This document shows, one piece after another, positions 45,487 to 53,733 of a stretch of DNA of 64,000 nucleotides (its first letter is position 1; every line of letters starts with the position of its first letter). The notes under the pieces are model-generated. The model did no database searches. It saw only the letters and a list, made by a program, of their open reading frames with translations, and was not told the origin of the DNA. The position numbers and the translations under genes were made by a program. The DNA comes from Bacteroidota bacterium (GTDB taxonomy: Bacteria; Bacteroidota; Bacteroidia; Chitinophagales; Chitinophagaceae): the NCBI GenBank assembly GCA_030706685.1, contig JAUZOA010000003.1, forward strand, positions 1 to 64,000, in the 5' to 3' direction.

Positions 45487-45560
45487 AAAGGAGTACGCCG
45501 AAAATCCTCATAAAAGAGTAAGCCCCGTAAGCCGAAAAGGGAATAGAGTAGGCAAAAATT
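45487..45560 (+). promoter_or_regulatory. Leader element L3 (two hairpin units)
   Basis: Hairpin 1: AGGA / loop GTACGCCGAAAA / TCCT (45489-45508), then AAAAGAGTAAGC. Hairpin 2: CCC / loop GTAAGCCGAAAA / GGG (45524-45541), then AATAGAGTAGGCAAA. The tail ends 20 bases before the next ATG. Its second loop is identical to that of L2 although the closing stem differs, which is compensatory change. Confidence 0.65.
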
Positions 45561-45573
45561 AAAATCAAAAATT

Positions 45574-45825
45574 ATGTCATTTAACAATGCAGGTCCGGTT
45601 ACGTCCATTGCGCCGGGCGCCACCCTCAGATGGTCCTATTCATGGGGAAGTGATCATGGGTTTCAGCATGCCGGGGCCGATATTAAGACCCCGGGAGCCG
45701 AGCTGGTAGCGTTTGAGCAGGGAAAAAAGATGGAAAATAATGGCTCGATCAATTATTTTGTCAACATTAAAAATGTGGGAACCGTTACTTGCCTGCACAA
45801 CCTTCAGGGAGGAGGTGCATCATGA
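45574..45825 (+). CDS. Small beta-type protein of the unknown cluster
   Basis: An 83-residue protein without signal peptide: SFNNAGPVTSIAPGATLRWS, a WSYSWGSDHGFQHAGADIK stretch, then INYFVNIKNVGTVTCLHNLQGGG at the end. The aromatic and glycine pattern suggests a small beta-sandwich. I do not know the family. The next gene starts inside its stop codon (ATGA), behind GGAGGAGG, a good ribosome binding site, so the two products should be made in step. Confidence 0.6.
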   Translation: MSFNNAGPVTSIAPGATLRWSYSWGSDHGFQHAGADIKTPGAELVAFEQGKKMENNGSINYFVNIKNVGTVTCLHNLQGGGAS

Positions 45826-46034
45826 AACTTTCAGTCATTACCAATCAGTCAGGTGAGATACTTGGCACCTTCAAAGGTCACGCAAAAGATTTTCAATATG
45901 GTGATTTCAAAGCAAGCATTGTTGTTTCAAAAGATCAAAAACACCATGAAATCGAAGTCCCGGATGAATTCGAACACCTGGGAGCGGAAGAGCTGCATAA
46001 AAATGTAGCGGCTCACCTGAAAAAATCAAAATGA
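45822..46034 (+). CDS. Small acidic-basic protein, last gene of the unknown cluster
   Basis: A 70-residue protein: MKLSVITNQSGEILGTFKGH and a strand-rich front (FKASIVVSKDQKHHEIEVPDEF), then a C-terminal helix (GAEELHKNVAAHLKKSK). The start is the ATG that overlaps the stop of the preceding gene, with GGAGGAGG nine bases upstream; the longer open frame overlaps coding sequence and is unlikely. No family is recognised. A strong terminator follows. Confidence 0.6.
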   Translation: MKLSVITNQSGEILGTFKGHAKDFQYGDFKASIVVSKDQKHHEIEVPDEFEHLGAEELHKNVAAHLKKSK

Positions 46035-46047
46035 TAGCGCCGTCCTT

Positions 46048-46084
46048 AATTCCGGAGTCTGCCCTGGCTTCCGGAATTTTTTTT
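46048..46084 (+). terminator. Strong intrinsic terminator of the unknown cluster
   Basis: AATTCCGGA pairs with TCCGGAATT (9 bp, 13-base loop) and is followed by T6. It ends the transcript of the five rightward genes from 42.7 kb. Confidence 0.8.
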
Positions 46085-46208
46085 AGCGATAATGAATCAG
46101 CCCGGAGCAAGCCCGTTGCCCGGGCTTTTCTTTTGCCGCATATCTTCCCTGCATTTATTCGATAGCATTATATTTCTTATTCTAAAAAGCATTAAGAAAT
46201 TCGGTTGT

Positions 46209-46771
46209 ATGGAAGACCCGGAGTTCATAAAACAAATGACCAGTAAAGGAAAAGAAGCATCGGAAAAAGTGAATGCGAATTTTGCTGATTTATCATTCAG
46301 CCAACTAAACTGGAAACCTGCCCCGGGTAGCTGGAGAATCGGGCAATGCCCCGATCATTTGATCGTATCGGATTGCCTGTATTTTCCTGCTTAAAAAAAA
46401 GTTACCGGGAGAAACTATCAAATGACAGCCAGGGAAAAATGGAACCCGTTTAGCTCCTTTTTCGGGAAGATGCTGGTACACCAGTTGCACGAAAACTAAA
46501 GAAAAAAGTAAAAGCGCCTGAGATCTTTGCTCCCGCTGCAGGATCGGCAGATGCCGGCCTATTGGAGCGTTTTTACAAACACCCGGATATTTTACTGGAA
46601 TATAGTACTGCCTGCCGGGCTATCAACCTGGATAAAACACCTATTACATACCCGGTATCAAAGATCGTTACTTACAGTTTGCGAAATGCTATCACCATAC
46701 TGATTCAGCATGAACACCGGCATATCAACCAGGCTATAAGAGTAAAACAGCATAAGGATTTTCCCCGGTGA
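46209..46771 (+). pseudogene. DinB-family gene, decayed
   Basis: Pieces of one DinB/YfiT-like protein are in order but broken. The first piece ends YFPA at a TAA (46392); the same frame continues KKVTGRNYQMTAREKWNPFSSFFGKML to another stop. The rest (KVKAPEIFAPAAGS...LLERFYKHPDILLEY to HEHRHINQAIRVKQHKDFPR) needs a frame change at about 46495. DinB proteins are four-helix metal-binding enzymes. Here one nonsense change and one frameshift make the gene inactive, unless the sequence has errors. Confidence 0.7.
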
Positions 46772-46774
46772 GTA

Positions 46775-46865
46775 AGAACACGGATGCCACAGCTTGTCCT
46801 GCTACTACGGGAAATTAAAAGGATTTACACAGATAAATCCGTAAATATCCGTGACCCGCGTTCCT
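46775..46865. repeat. Word repeat with ACGGAT / ATCCGT
   Basis: GAACACGGATG at the left and AAATCCGTAAATATCCGTG with GCGTTCC at the right are rough reverse complements. It belongs to the group of wordy inverted repeats seen at gene junctions in this window. Confidence 0.4.
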
Positions 46866-46965
46866 GCTCCCCGAAATTTAAAGCGAAAGCGAAAATGTTC
46901 TTATTTTTTTACGAACTTGTACACCATTTTGATTGTTACTACTTTCTCACTGATTGTAATTTATT

Positions 46966-48801
46966 ATGAAGATATTACTGTATTACCTCAAACCGCATAA
47001 ATGGTTGGTCATCCTGGTGCTGACCCTCGCGGCTATTAATATTGGCTTTTCTCTTTTCGATCCTGTAATCTTTGGCAAGCTGATCAACCTGGCCAATGCG
47101 CACCAGATAGCTGATAAACCAGCTAAATTTTTCACCTGGCATGATTATCTTTTTTTAAAATTGAACTATATCAATAAAAATGGCCAGAAAGATCATCTAT
47201 ATGGCGTGGTCTGGTTGTTGACTGCTTCTATTTCGGTGGCCATGATCAGTCGTATTGCCAAGAATTTCCAGGACTATTTTCTCAATGTGGTTATCCAAAA
47301 ATTCGGAGCTAAGGTTTTTACCGATGGATTACAACACGCCATGAAACTACCCTACCAGCAATTCGAGGATCAGCGCAGCGGAGAAACGCTTTCTGTTTTG
47401 ACTAAGGTAAGAGCAGACGTTGAAAAATTCATGATCAATTTCATTAATATTCTTTTTGGTGTGATAGTTGGCGTCGTTTTTGTTTTTGTTTATGCCGCCA
47501 TATTTATTCACTGGAGCATTCCCATTGCTTACCTGGGTGGTATATTTATACTCACATTCATCACTAACCGGCTTAGTAAAAAAATCAAAGTCATTCAAAA
47601 GAATATTGTTGGTCAAACAACAGCGCTTGCCGGTTCTACGACTGAATCGCTAAGGAATATTGAGTTGGTAAAAAGCCTGGGGCTCACGCAACAGGAAGTA
47701 CAGCGTCTTAACAAGAATACCTATAAAATACTGGGACTTGAATTAACCAAAGTAAAGCGCATTCGCAGTATCAGTTTTATTCAGGGTACGATGGTCAATA
47801 CCCTGCGACAGGTTATTCTTTTTATATTAATGTCACTCATATTCAGCAGGTATATGGATGGTGGCCAACTGGTAACCATGCAGATATTTTCTTTTTTTGT
47901 ATTTGGCCCCTTGCAGGAGATTGGTAATATTCTCCTTTCGTACCGGGAAGCAGAAGCTTCATTGAATAATTTTGACGCGCTCATGAAAAAAGCGCCGGAA
48001 CTGGATCCTGTTCATCCAAAACACCTGGGCGATATCCAGACATTATCTTTTAAAAATGTGGCTTTTCAGCATAAGACCGCAGCACAGAAAGCTATCAATA
48101 ATATAAGTTTCGATGTACGGATCGGGGAAACCATCGCTTTTGTCGGGCCCAGTGGCAGCGGTAAATCCACACTCATGAAATTACTTGTTGGTCTCTATCG
48201 CCCGCAGGAAGGAAAAATATTATACAATAATTTAGATGAAACAGAATTACGGTTTGACGATCTTCGTAACCAGATAGGATTTGTAACACAGGATACCAAT
48301 CTTTTCAGCGGCTCCATCAAAGAAAACCTGTTGTTTGTAAACCCAACGGCTACGGAAGAAGAAGTGATGGATGCACTTAATAAAGCCGCCTGCCAGAATT
48401 TACTGGCAAGAGCTGAAAAAGGTTTGGATACTATGATCGGTGAGGGAGGGCTTAAATTATCGGGCGGCGAAAAGCAACGTTTGTCAATTGCCCGTGCATT
48501 ATTACGGAACCCAAAACTGTTGTTATTTGATGAAGCTACTTCAGCGCTGGATTCACTGACGGAAGAAGAAATCACCGATACGATAAGAGAGATATCGCAG
48601 GAGGGAAACCAGATTACTATCCTGATCGCTCACCGTCTTTCCACGATCATGCATGCCGACAGGATCTATGTACTGGAAAAAGGAGATGTGGTAGAAACGG
48701 GCAATCATGAAAGCCTGCTGGAAGAAAAAGGCCTGTATTACGCGATGTGGCGCCAGCAGATCGGTGAAAGAAAAAATAAAGTAATAGCGGCAGCTTCATA
48801 A
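46966..48801 (+). CDS. ABC exporter, fused permease and ATPase
   Basis: A 611-residue half transporter of the MsbA/type IV exporter layout. The first 330 residues hold six membrane helices (WLVILVLTLAAINIGFSLF, IIVGVVFVFVYAAIFI and others). The ATPase domain has Walker A FVGPSGSGKSTLMKLL, Q-loop GFVTQDTNLFSGSI, signature KLSGGEKQRLSIARALL, Walker B LLLFDEATSALDS and the switch His in IAHRLSTI. It should work as a homodimer. The substrate is unknown; lipid-linked or peptide compounds are typical. A rhodanese gene follows after 14 bases. Confidence 0.92.
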   Translation: MKILLYYLKPHKWLVILVLTLAAINIGFSLFDPVIFGKLINLANAHQIADKPAKFFTWHDYLFLKLNYINKNGQKDHLYGVVWLLTASISVAMISRIAKNFQDYFLNVVIQKFGAKVFTDGLQHAMKLPYQQFEDQRSGETLSVLTKVRADVEKFMINFINILFGVIVGVVFVFVYAAIFIHWSIPIAYLGGIFILTFITNRLSKKIKVIQKNIVGQTTALAGSTTESLRNIELVKSLGLTQQEVQRLNKNTYKILGLELTKVKRIRSISFIQGTMVNTLRQVILFILMSLIFSRYMDGGQLVTMQIFSFFVFGPLQEIGNILLSYREAEASLNNFDALMKKAPELDPVHPKHLGDIQTLSFKNVAFQHKTAAQKAINNISFDVRIGETIAFVGPSGSGKSTLMKLLVGLYRPQEGKILYNNLDETELRFDDLRNQIGFVTQDTNLFSGSIKENLLFVNPTATEEEVMDALNKAACQNLLARAEKGLDTMIGEGGLKLSGGEKQRLSIARALLRNPKLLLFDEATSALDSLTEEEITDTIREISQEGNQITILIAHRLSTIMHADRIYVLEKGDVVETGNHESLLEEKGLYYAMWRQQIGERKNKVIAAAS

Positions 48802-48815
48802 ATGTTTAACAAGCC

Positions 48816-49124
48816 ATGGGATTTTTATCTTTCCTGGGATTAGGAACCGACAGGATCACCCGTGCCATCCGGCAGGGCGCTGTCATCATAGATGTAAGAC
48901 CGGCTCCGGCTTTCGACCAGCAGGGCCGGATTCCACGTTCCATCAATATTCCTGTTGACCGTATCCCCATCAATATCGAAAGGATCAGGAGTATGAATAA
49001 ACCCATTGTTATCTGTTGCGCGCATGGCATCGATTGCGGCCATGCTACGCGGATGCTGAAGGAAAAAGGAATAAAGGAAGTTTATAACGGGGGAAGCTGG
49101 CAGTCAATCCTGAGAAAATTATGA
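48816..49124 (+). CDS. Rhodanese-like domain protein
   Basis: A single rhodanese domain of 102 residues: AVIIDVRPAPAFDQQGRIPRSINIPVDRI and the active-site loop CAHGIDCGHA with C68 as catalytic candidate and a second Cys at 74. The loop has six residues, the sulfurtransferase form. Such proteins carry sulfur from thiosulfate or persulfides. It is co-directional with the ABC exporter and probably in its operon, but a joint role is not clear. Confidence 0.88.
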   Translation: MGFLSFLGLGTDRITRAIRQGAVIIDVRPAPAFDQQGRIPRSINIPVDRIPINIERIRSMNKPIVICCAHGIDCGHATRMLKEKGIKEVYNGGSWQSILRKL

Positions 49125-49139
49125 GGGAGAGAGAAGCTA

Positions 49140-49193
49140 TGAGTTGTTAGCCTTTAGCTATTAGCTGTTAACGGCTAAAAGCTAACAGCTTAT
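49140..49193. repeat. TTAGCTATTAGC word repeat between convergent genes
   Basis: TTAGCCTTTAGCTATTAGCTG pairs in part with GGCTAAAAGCTAACAGC. It overlaps the stop codon of the DUF2721 gene. A related sequence lies at 56.3 kb. Confidence 0.65.
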
Positions 49194-49642
49194 TCCCCCT
49201 TCTTCTCTTCTTTCTTTCCCCACAAATCACTGAAGAAATTCGTTTTTTCCAGTTCCTCCATATCACTAAGTTCCCATTCAAGCGCTTTGGTACTTTGTGA
49301 TATTTCAACCAGCGAGATAATCAATGAGACAAGAAGGCTTAATAAACTTAATGCAAAGACATACCGGGTGGTGGCTGTCCATTGCTCGTACACGCCATAC
49401 ATAGTGATAACACAGCACAGGAAACTGAACACACCCAGCGCCTGCATGGACCTGACAAGGTTGATGCGAACCCGCAATATTTTGATCTGTTGCAACAGGT
49501 GATTTTTCTTTTCTCCCCGCATATATTCATCATGCAGCTTCCGGATCAGGTTGGCCAAAGCGAGATAGCGGTTGGTATAAGCCAGCAGCAATAAACTGAT
49601 TGCCGGGAATAGCAAAGCAGGGGTGTTGAAGGTGATTTCCAT
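49190..49642 (-). CDS. DUF2721 membrane protein
   Basis: A 150-residue protein of the DUF2721 type. It has an N-terminal helix (PALLFPAISLLLLAYTNRYLAL), a charged central stretch (LHDEYMRGEKKNHLLQQIKILRVRINLVRSMQALGVFSFL) and two further helices (FLCCVITMYGVYEQW and YVFALSLLSLLVSLIISLVEI). Function of the family is unknown. I start at MEITFNTP, since the six codons upstream lack support. A perfect 12-bp hairpin separates it from the metal permease. Confidence 0.8.
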   Translation of the reverse strand: MEITFNTPALLFPAISLLLLAYTNRYLALANLIRKLHDEYMRGEKKNHLLQQIKILRVRINLVRSMQALGVFSFLCCVITMYGVYEQWTATTRYVFALSLLSLLVSLIISLVEISQSTKALEWELSDMEELEKTNFFSDLWGKKEEKKGE

Positions 49643-49667
49643 ACTCAAATGTAATGGCAAAAAAGTT

Positions 49668-49697
49668 AAATGCCGGGCGAATGATCGCCCGGCATTT
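49668..49697. terminator. Strong two-way hairpin after the metal permease
   Basis: AAATGCCGGGCG and CGCCCGGCATTT form a perfect 12-bp stem with a 6-base loop. On the minus strand, T-rich sequence follows (AACTTTTTTGCC), so it should end the metal-uptake transcript. Confidence 0.75.
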
Positions 49698-49715
49698 CTA
49701 TCAACAAAAAAAATC

Positions 49716-50579
49716 TTATGCCTTCGCTTTTACGACTATTGAAGTAATAATCTTATAAACAGAAGCCAAAATGAAAATGCCCCCCAGTATGGCAACAATA
49801 GACGATCCCGCTGGGAAATCCTTCTTAAATGAAAGAAGCAACCCGAAGAAACTGGCCAGGATACTGATGATAAAAGAAATCACAAATACCCATTTATTGC
49901 TTTTCGTCATCATAATGGCGGAAACGGCGGGTATGATCAGGAAAGAAAAAACAGGGATCACACCATTGATCTTAACGGCAAAAACAATGGCCAACCCTAT
50001 CGAAATATAAAAAAGAAAGTTCCAGAAATTAAATATTCCAATAAGATGGTTTTCGCCGTTTTCAAATGACTTTGTTAAGGCGAAAAATTTCCGGAAGAAC
50101 ACTATGTGCACAACGGCGATGGCTGTAAATACAATAACCATGTCATTTCTTATAATATTCCAAAATGCTGAGTGCAGCGGATCTTCCATAAAATTGTATG
50201 ACAATATATTGCCAAATAATACTTCCTGGATATCTGAATCGCCATGCGGCGTTTTAGAAATCAGCAATACAGTTAATGCAGAGGTAAAAGCATATAATAT
50301 ACCGATGATAGCCTCCTGCTTCAGTCTCTTGTCCCTTATATTAATGAAAGACATCAATAAGGCTCCTGCCAGTGTGAAAATAAGCGGGATGGAAGTTACA
50401 CCTGTTCCGATAAAAGCTGCAAAAGCAACGCCTAATGAGGAAATTTGTCCAAGCGCGAGGTCAACAAAAACAATTCCCCTGCCCACTACATGTACTCCCA
50501 GGTAGGATAACAGGAGGCCGGTAACAATGGCTGCTGCAAAGGCCTGCACCATAAAGGGCAGTTGAAACATGTCGAACAT
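49716..50579 (-). CDS. Zinc/manganese ABC transporter permease
   Basis: An ABC-3 family permease of 287 residues with eight or nine membrane helices. The family region is visible as LSYLGVHVVGRGIVFVDLALGQISSLGVAFAAF near the start and KINGVIPVFSFLIIPAVSAIMM later. It lies 39 bases after the substrate-binding protein gene. The ATPase subunit is not encoded next to it in this window. It is a ZnuB/MntB-type subunit; which metal is moved cannot be told from sequence alone. Confidence 0.9.
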   Translation of the reverse strand: MFDMFQLPFMVQAFAAAIVTGLLLSYLGVHVVGRGIVFVDLALGQISSLGVAFAAFIGTGVTSIPLIFTLAGALLMSFINIRDKRLKQEAIIGILYAFTSALTVLLISKTPHGDSDIQEVLFGNILSYNFMEDPLHSAFWNIIRNDMVIVFTAIAVVHIVFFRKFFALTKSFENGENHLIGIFNFWNFLFYISIGLAIVFAVKINGVIPVFSFLIIPAVSAIMMTKSNKWVFVISFIISILASFFGLLLSFKKDFPAGSSIVAILGGIFILASVYKIITSIVVKAKA

Positions 50580-50618
50580 GATGGTGAAAATTTTAAACGT
50601 GATTAAGAGTCGTATACA

Positions 50619-51521
50619 TTATTTTAATACTGGCGTCAACTGGTTAATATTATAATCAAATAAGCCAAAATAATCTTTGATGGAATCAAAGCCTCCAACG
50701 GAAGTAGCAAGGGTTAATTCCTTTGCTCCTGTCTGTTTGGATACCACATCCGATGAAGATGTTGTAAAATAAGGCGATGAAATGATCACTTTTATTTTAT
50801 TGTCTTTGATTTCTTTGATCACTTTCACGAGCTGCGACGGTGTCGGGGGTATACCGGGTTTGGGTTCCATAAAATCAACGATCTGTAAACCAAACCTTGT
50901 CTCAAAATAAACCCACTCATTATGATAGGCGATGATCTTTGATCCCTTAAATGCCGCCATTTTGGTTTGCCATTCTTTCATCTTTGCATCAATCTTATTA
51001 TCGAAGGCCTGCAGGTTGGCTTCATAGGTTGCTTTGTTGGCAGGATCAACCCGTTCCAGCCCGTCAGCAATATTACGGGCAATCACTTTTCCATTCATCG
51101 GGTCGAGCCAATAATGGGGGTTGCCATAAATATGAATATCCCCTTCGGCTCTGTTAATAGAAGACGGCACCTGGTATAAAGTGACCCCAACGGAAGCATC
51201 GACATAACCTGCCGATCCTTTCTGGATCTTGTTATTTCTTGAACTGCTGAGTAATTGAGGCGACCACCCGGTTTCCAGGTCAAGACCTACCGTTACAAAT
51301 AAGTCGGCTTTTGACAAACCGATAATATAGCTCGGTTTGGGGTCAACAAAGTGAGGATTCTGGTAGCCGGTGGCGATAGAAGAAACCGAAACTTTATCAC
51401 CGCCTATCAATTCGGTGATGCTCTTCAGATCAGTGGTAGTAGTAACCACTTTGATATTGCCCGCATTTACCGATAATACAAGGCTTACAAATAATACGGA
51501 TAAAACTGATTTTTTTTGCAT
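50619..51521 (-). CDS. Zinc/manganese ABC transporter substrate-binding protein
   Basis: A TroA-type metal-binding protein of 300 residues. The signal peptide is MQKKSVLSVLFVSLVLSVNAG. Metal ligand candidates are the histidines in GYQNPHFVDPKPS, YGNPHYWLDP and IIAYHNEW, with an acidic residue near the C-terminus. It lacks the His-rich loop typical of ZnuA, which may favour a manganese or mixed role. The start is the ATG before QKKSVL; an upstream extension is open but implausible. It follows an outer-membrane protein gene and precedes the permease. Confidence 0.9.
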   Translation of the reverse strand: MQKKSVLSVLFVSLVLSVNAGNIKVVTTTTDLKSITELIGGDKVSVSSIATGYQNPHFVDPKPSYIIGLSKADLFVTVGLDLETGWSPQLLSSSRNNKIQKGSAGYVDASVGVTLYQVPSSINRAEGDIHIYGNPHYWLDPMNGKVIARNIADGLERVDPANKATYEANLQAFDNKIDAKMKEWQTKMAAFKGSKIIAYHNEWVYFETRFGLQIVDFMEPKPGIPPTPSQLVKVIKEIKDNKIKVIISSPYFTTSSSDVVSKQTGAKELTLATSVGGFDSIKDYFGLFDYNINQLTPVLK

Positions 51522-51550
51522 AACGTCATTTCTTGTTAAATAAAATTGTT

Positions 51551-52720
51551 TTAATACTGGTGGGCCCCGTGCGTACCAATAACAAAGATCCACCGCAGCC
51601 AGGCCTGGTAATATCGTGATTGAATGTTATCATCGGTGGTCTTTCCCTCAAATTCCATTTTTGAAAATTCTGTAGCATACCAGCCGGCAGTCAGCGAATA
51701 CGCCTGTTCAACAATACTCCTGTCATAAGGCTTTTGTGCATAATCATACCGGCCTGTCAAAAACCAGCGCTTAGACAATTGCCATTGAAGGAACGAATAT
51801 AAGCCGAAAGAATTCCTTGCATCCGTTGGCGTATAATTAGCGTGGCTAAAATAAAATTCACTCTGCCAGGTAAGGGAGCGATACGTATTCAGTTTAACGG
51901 GTTTCCATTTATACGTAATATCTGCCGCGCCGATATTAGTCACCCTTGCAGAATCATTGGGTCCGGAAATCCCGGTGAGTCCCAGCTCAAACGTAGCATC
52001 ATCACTGATCGTAAAAAAATTCTTCAGGTGACTGAGATAAATTAAGCGGTTGCTTTCACCGCGTGTAAAGCTCGGCGATTCAGCAGCTCCTGAAGTAGCC
52101 TGCACTACCAGCTCCTGGTAAAATTTTTGGGTGGGCAACAACCAGCTTAAGGATGCGCCTTCATCGTTCAATCCCTCTTCGCCAAAATAATTCACGTAAG
52201 CATTGGGCATATCAATAAAAGGAAGTGCATGCGGATGTACTGTGTTTATTCTCCCGAGGGCTTCTTTGAATTTTCCTACTTTCAATTGCAGCCTGGCAGG
52301 GAGTGATAGGGTGGTAAGATACCCTTCTTCCACAGCAGCACCATATTTACCGGTTACCGGATCCCTTCCAAAAGTGAGGAAGAAATCCGCACGGGCATAA
52401 GGATCTACTACGGCTTGTAAGGAAACTTCTGTCTCATTCAAATAGGCATTGATATTCTTTTTCCCCTTGCTTATGTAAGAACCCTGGAAATCCCCTATCA
52501 CACTGATGTCAGGGTTAGCTGTGATGCCCGAGCGTGTTGGCTGGGGCGGCGGCTGCGTAGTGGCCTGCTGCATCTGCGCTTCGATCTGCTTTAGTAATGC
52601 CGAATCAGCGGCGGCAGTGCTATCCGCAGGTACCTGCGCCAGGCATATCTTGCCGGCTACAGATAACAGCAGCAGGATGATTCCGTGAAAACGGTAGGGC
52701 GATCTATAATAGTTATTCAT
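51551..52720 (-). CDS. Outer-membrane porin-like protein of the metal uptake cluster
   Basis: A 389-residue exported protein. After a signal peptide ending CLAQ and a Pro/Gln-rich linker it has regular beta strands (ISVIGDFQGSYISKG, RADFFLTFGRDPVTG, RLQLKVGKFKEALGRINTVHPHALPFIDMP...), ending HGAHQY. The layout is that of a porin-type barrel. The gene ends 30 bases before the metal-binding protein gene. It may pass metal ions or complexes through the outer membrane, which is an inference from position. Confidence 0.75.
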   Translation of the reverse strand: MNNYYRSPYRFHGIILLLLSVAGKICLAQVPADSTAAADSALLKQIEAQMQQATTQPPPQPTRSGITANPDISVIGDFQGSYISKGKKNINAYLNETEVSLQAVVDPYARADFFLTFGRDPVTGKYGAAVEEGYLTTLSLPARLQLKVGKFKEALGRINTVHPHALPFIDMPNAYVNYFGEEGLNDEGASLSWLLPTQKFYQELVVQATSGAAESPSFTRGESNRLIYLSHLKNFFTISDDATFELGLTGISGPNDSARVTNIGAADITYKWKPVKLNTYRSLTWQSEFYFSHANYTPTDARNSFGLYSFLQWQLSKRWFLTGRYDYAQKPYDRSIVEQAYSLTAGWYATEFSKMEFEGKTTDDNIQSRYYQAWLRWIFVIGTHGAHQY

Positions 52721-52778
52721 TAAAAGATTTAATCGTTGAAAAAAGAAGAATAGGTAGGCGGTTCCGGGCAGGATTCAT

Positions 52779-53117
52779 CTATGCAACGGAAGGCGGACCA
52801 CGCAGACCAACAAGGAAAAGCGTTGTTGAATGATAACTATTTGAAGAAGGATCATTGTAAGAAGAAAAAGCAACCGGCGGCAGTGGCAATCGGAAGCCCG
52901 GCTGATTGGTAAAAGGGGATTCAAGTGACTGTTCCTGCCAGTTGCATTGAAAATTATTTTTAGTGGCGCTTAAACTTGCCGGCTCATTTGACTTTGTATA
53001 GTCGTGCTTATGCCGGGTAATGACATCATGCAGCAATTGCCTGGGTATAATGTTTACCGCAAAAAGCAAGAGCATCGCTCCTGCACACAAATTTTTTATG
53101 GCCTGGCTTTTATACAA
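52779..53117 (-). CDS. Small exported protein, head of the metal uptake cluster
   Basis: A 112-residue protein with an N-terminal helix (AGAMLLLFAVNIIP), a His/Asp-rich start of the mature part (RQLLHDVITRHKHDYTK), and a Ser/Pro-rich second half. It lies 58 bases upstream of the porin-like gene. The HDVITRHKHD stretch could bind a metal. I do not know the family; small His-containing proteins at the head of zinc loci occur in this phylum. Confidence 0.6.
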   Translation of the reverse strand: MYKSQAIKNLCAGAMLLLFAVNIIPRQLLHDVITRHKHDYTKSNEPASLSATKNNFQCNWQEQSLESPFTNQPGFRLPLPPVAFSSYNDPSSNSYHSTTLFLVGLRGPPSVA

Positions 53118-53733
53118 TTTTTGTTACACTGTTGCAAATCTATATATTTTCCTATACAAATAGAAACATTTAGGCTATCCCCGCCTGTTTATTAATTGTT
53201 AACGGGGCCAGGGCTGACCAAAAGCCTGTAAAAATTATAAATACCGGCCCAGGCAAGACGGGAAACATTGGGCCTTAGGTCACCCTATCGCCGCAACTAT
53301 CCGGAAGGCTGCAAGGATTTCAGAACGATACTTTGTTCCTGTCCCTCTTCTATTACGCCCACTCCTAAAAGTATAGGACAGCCGTACCATAGAGGTGCCT
53401 CAGCCAGAGATAAGCCAGAGATATCCCACATATATCCCACAGATAAGCCAGAGATGTCCCACTATTATAAGGGCTGGCTTATCTCTGGCTTATCTCCGGC
53501 TTACCTGTACCTTAAAACCATAATAAACCGGGCTTAAGTATTGATGAAACACGAAAGAGACAGGGCCCTGCTAAGGCTGTCTTACACTTTTTACTACTGC
53601 TATAACTTTATAAGTATGCCCGTTATACGGATATGGCTTTACAATAGTTTTTGCTATCTTTTCAATTATCAATGAATTAGGATAATCTTTGCCGGGTGTT
53701 TTTAATCAAGTACCCGGCAAAATCAATGATCGT
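53118..53733. other. Region before the methyltransferase gene
   Basis: This 616-base gap is divergent at its left end (metal cluster) and carries an 11-bp periodic array (annotated separately). The remaining sequence has no credible gene. A Zur- or Mnt-type operator could lie just before the metal cluster, but I cannot point to a symmetric box. Confidence 0.5.
53381..53512. repeat. Array of 12 degenerate 11-bp units, self-complementary
   Basis: Twelve contiguous units of exactly 11 bases, for example GCCAGAGATAA, CCCACATATAT, CCCACAGATAA, then the inverted TATCTCTGGCT and TATCTCCGGCT. The left half (53403-53423) is the reverse complement of 53480-53500 with one mismatch over 21 bases, so it can fold as one large hairpin. 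Period and lack of spacers match the array near 13.9 kb. Confidence 0.8.

Noticed and set aside
53118-53200. Zur-type operator before the metal cluster
   Set aside because: AT-rich with TTGTTACACTGTTGCAAA words, but no convincing symmetric box.
53381-53512. CRISPR-like array
   Set aside because: The same reasons: no spacers, 11-bp units, half of them inverted.
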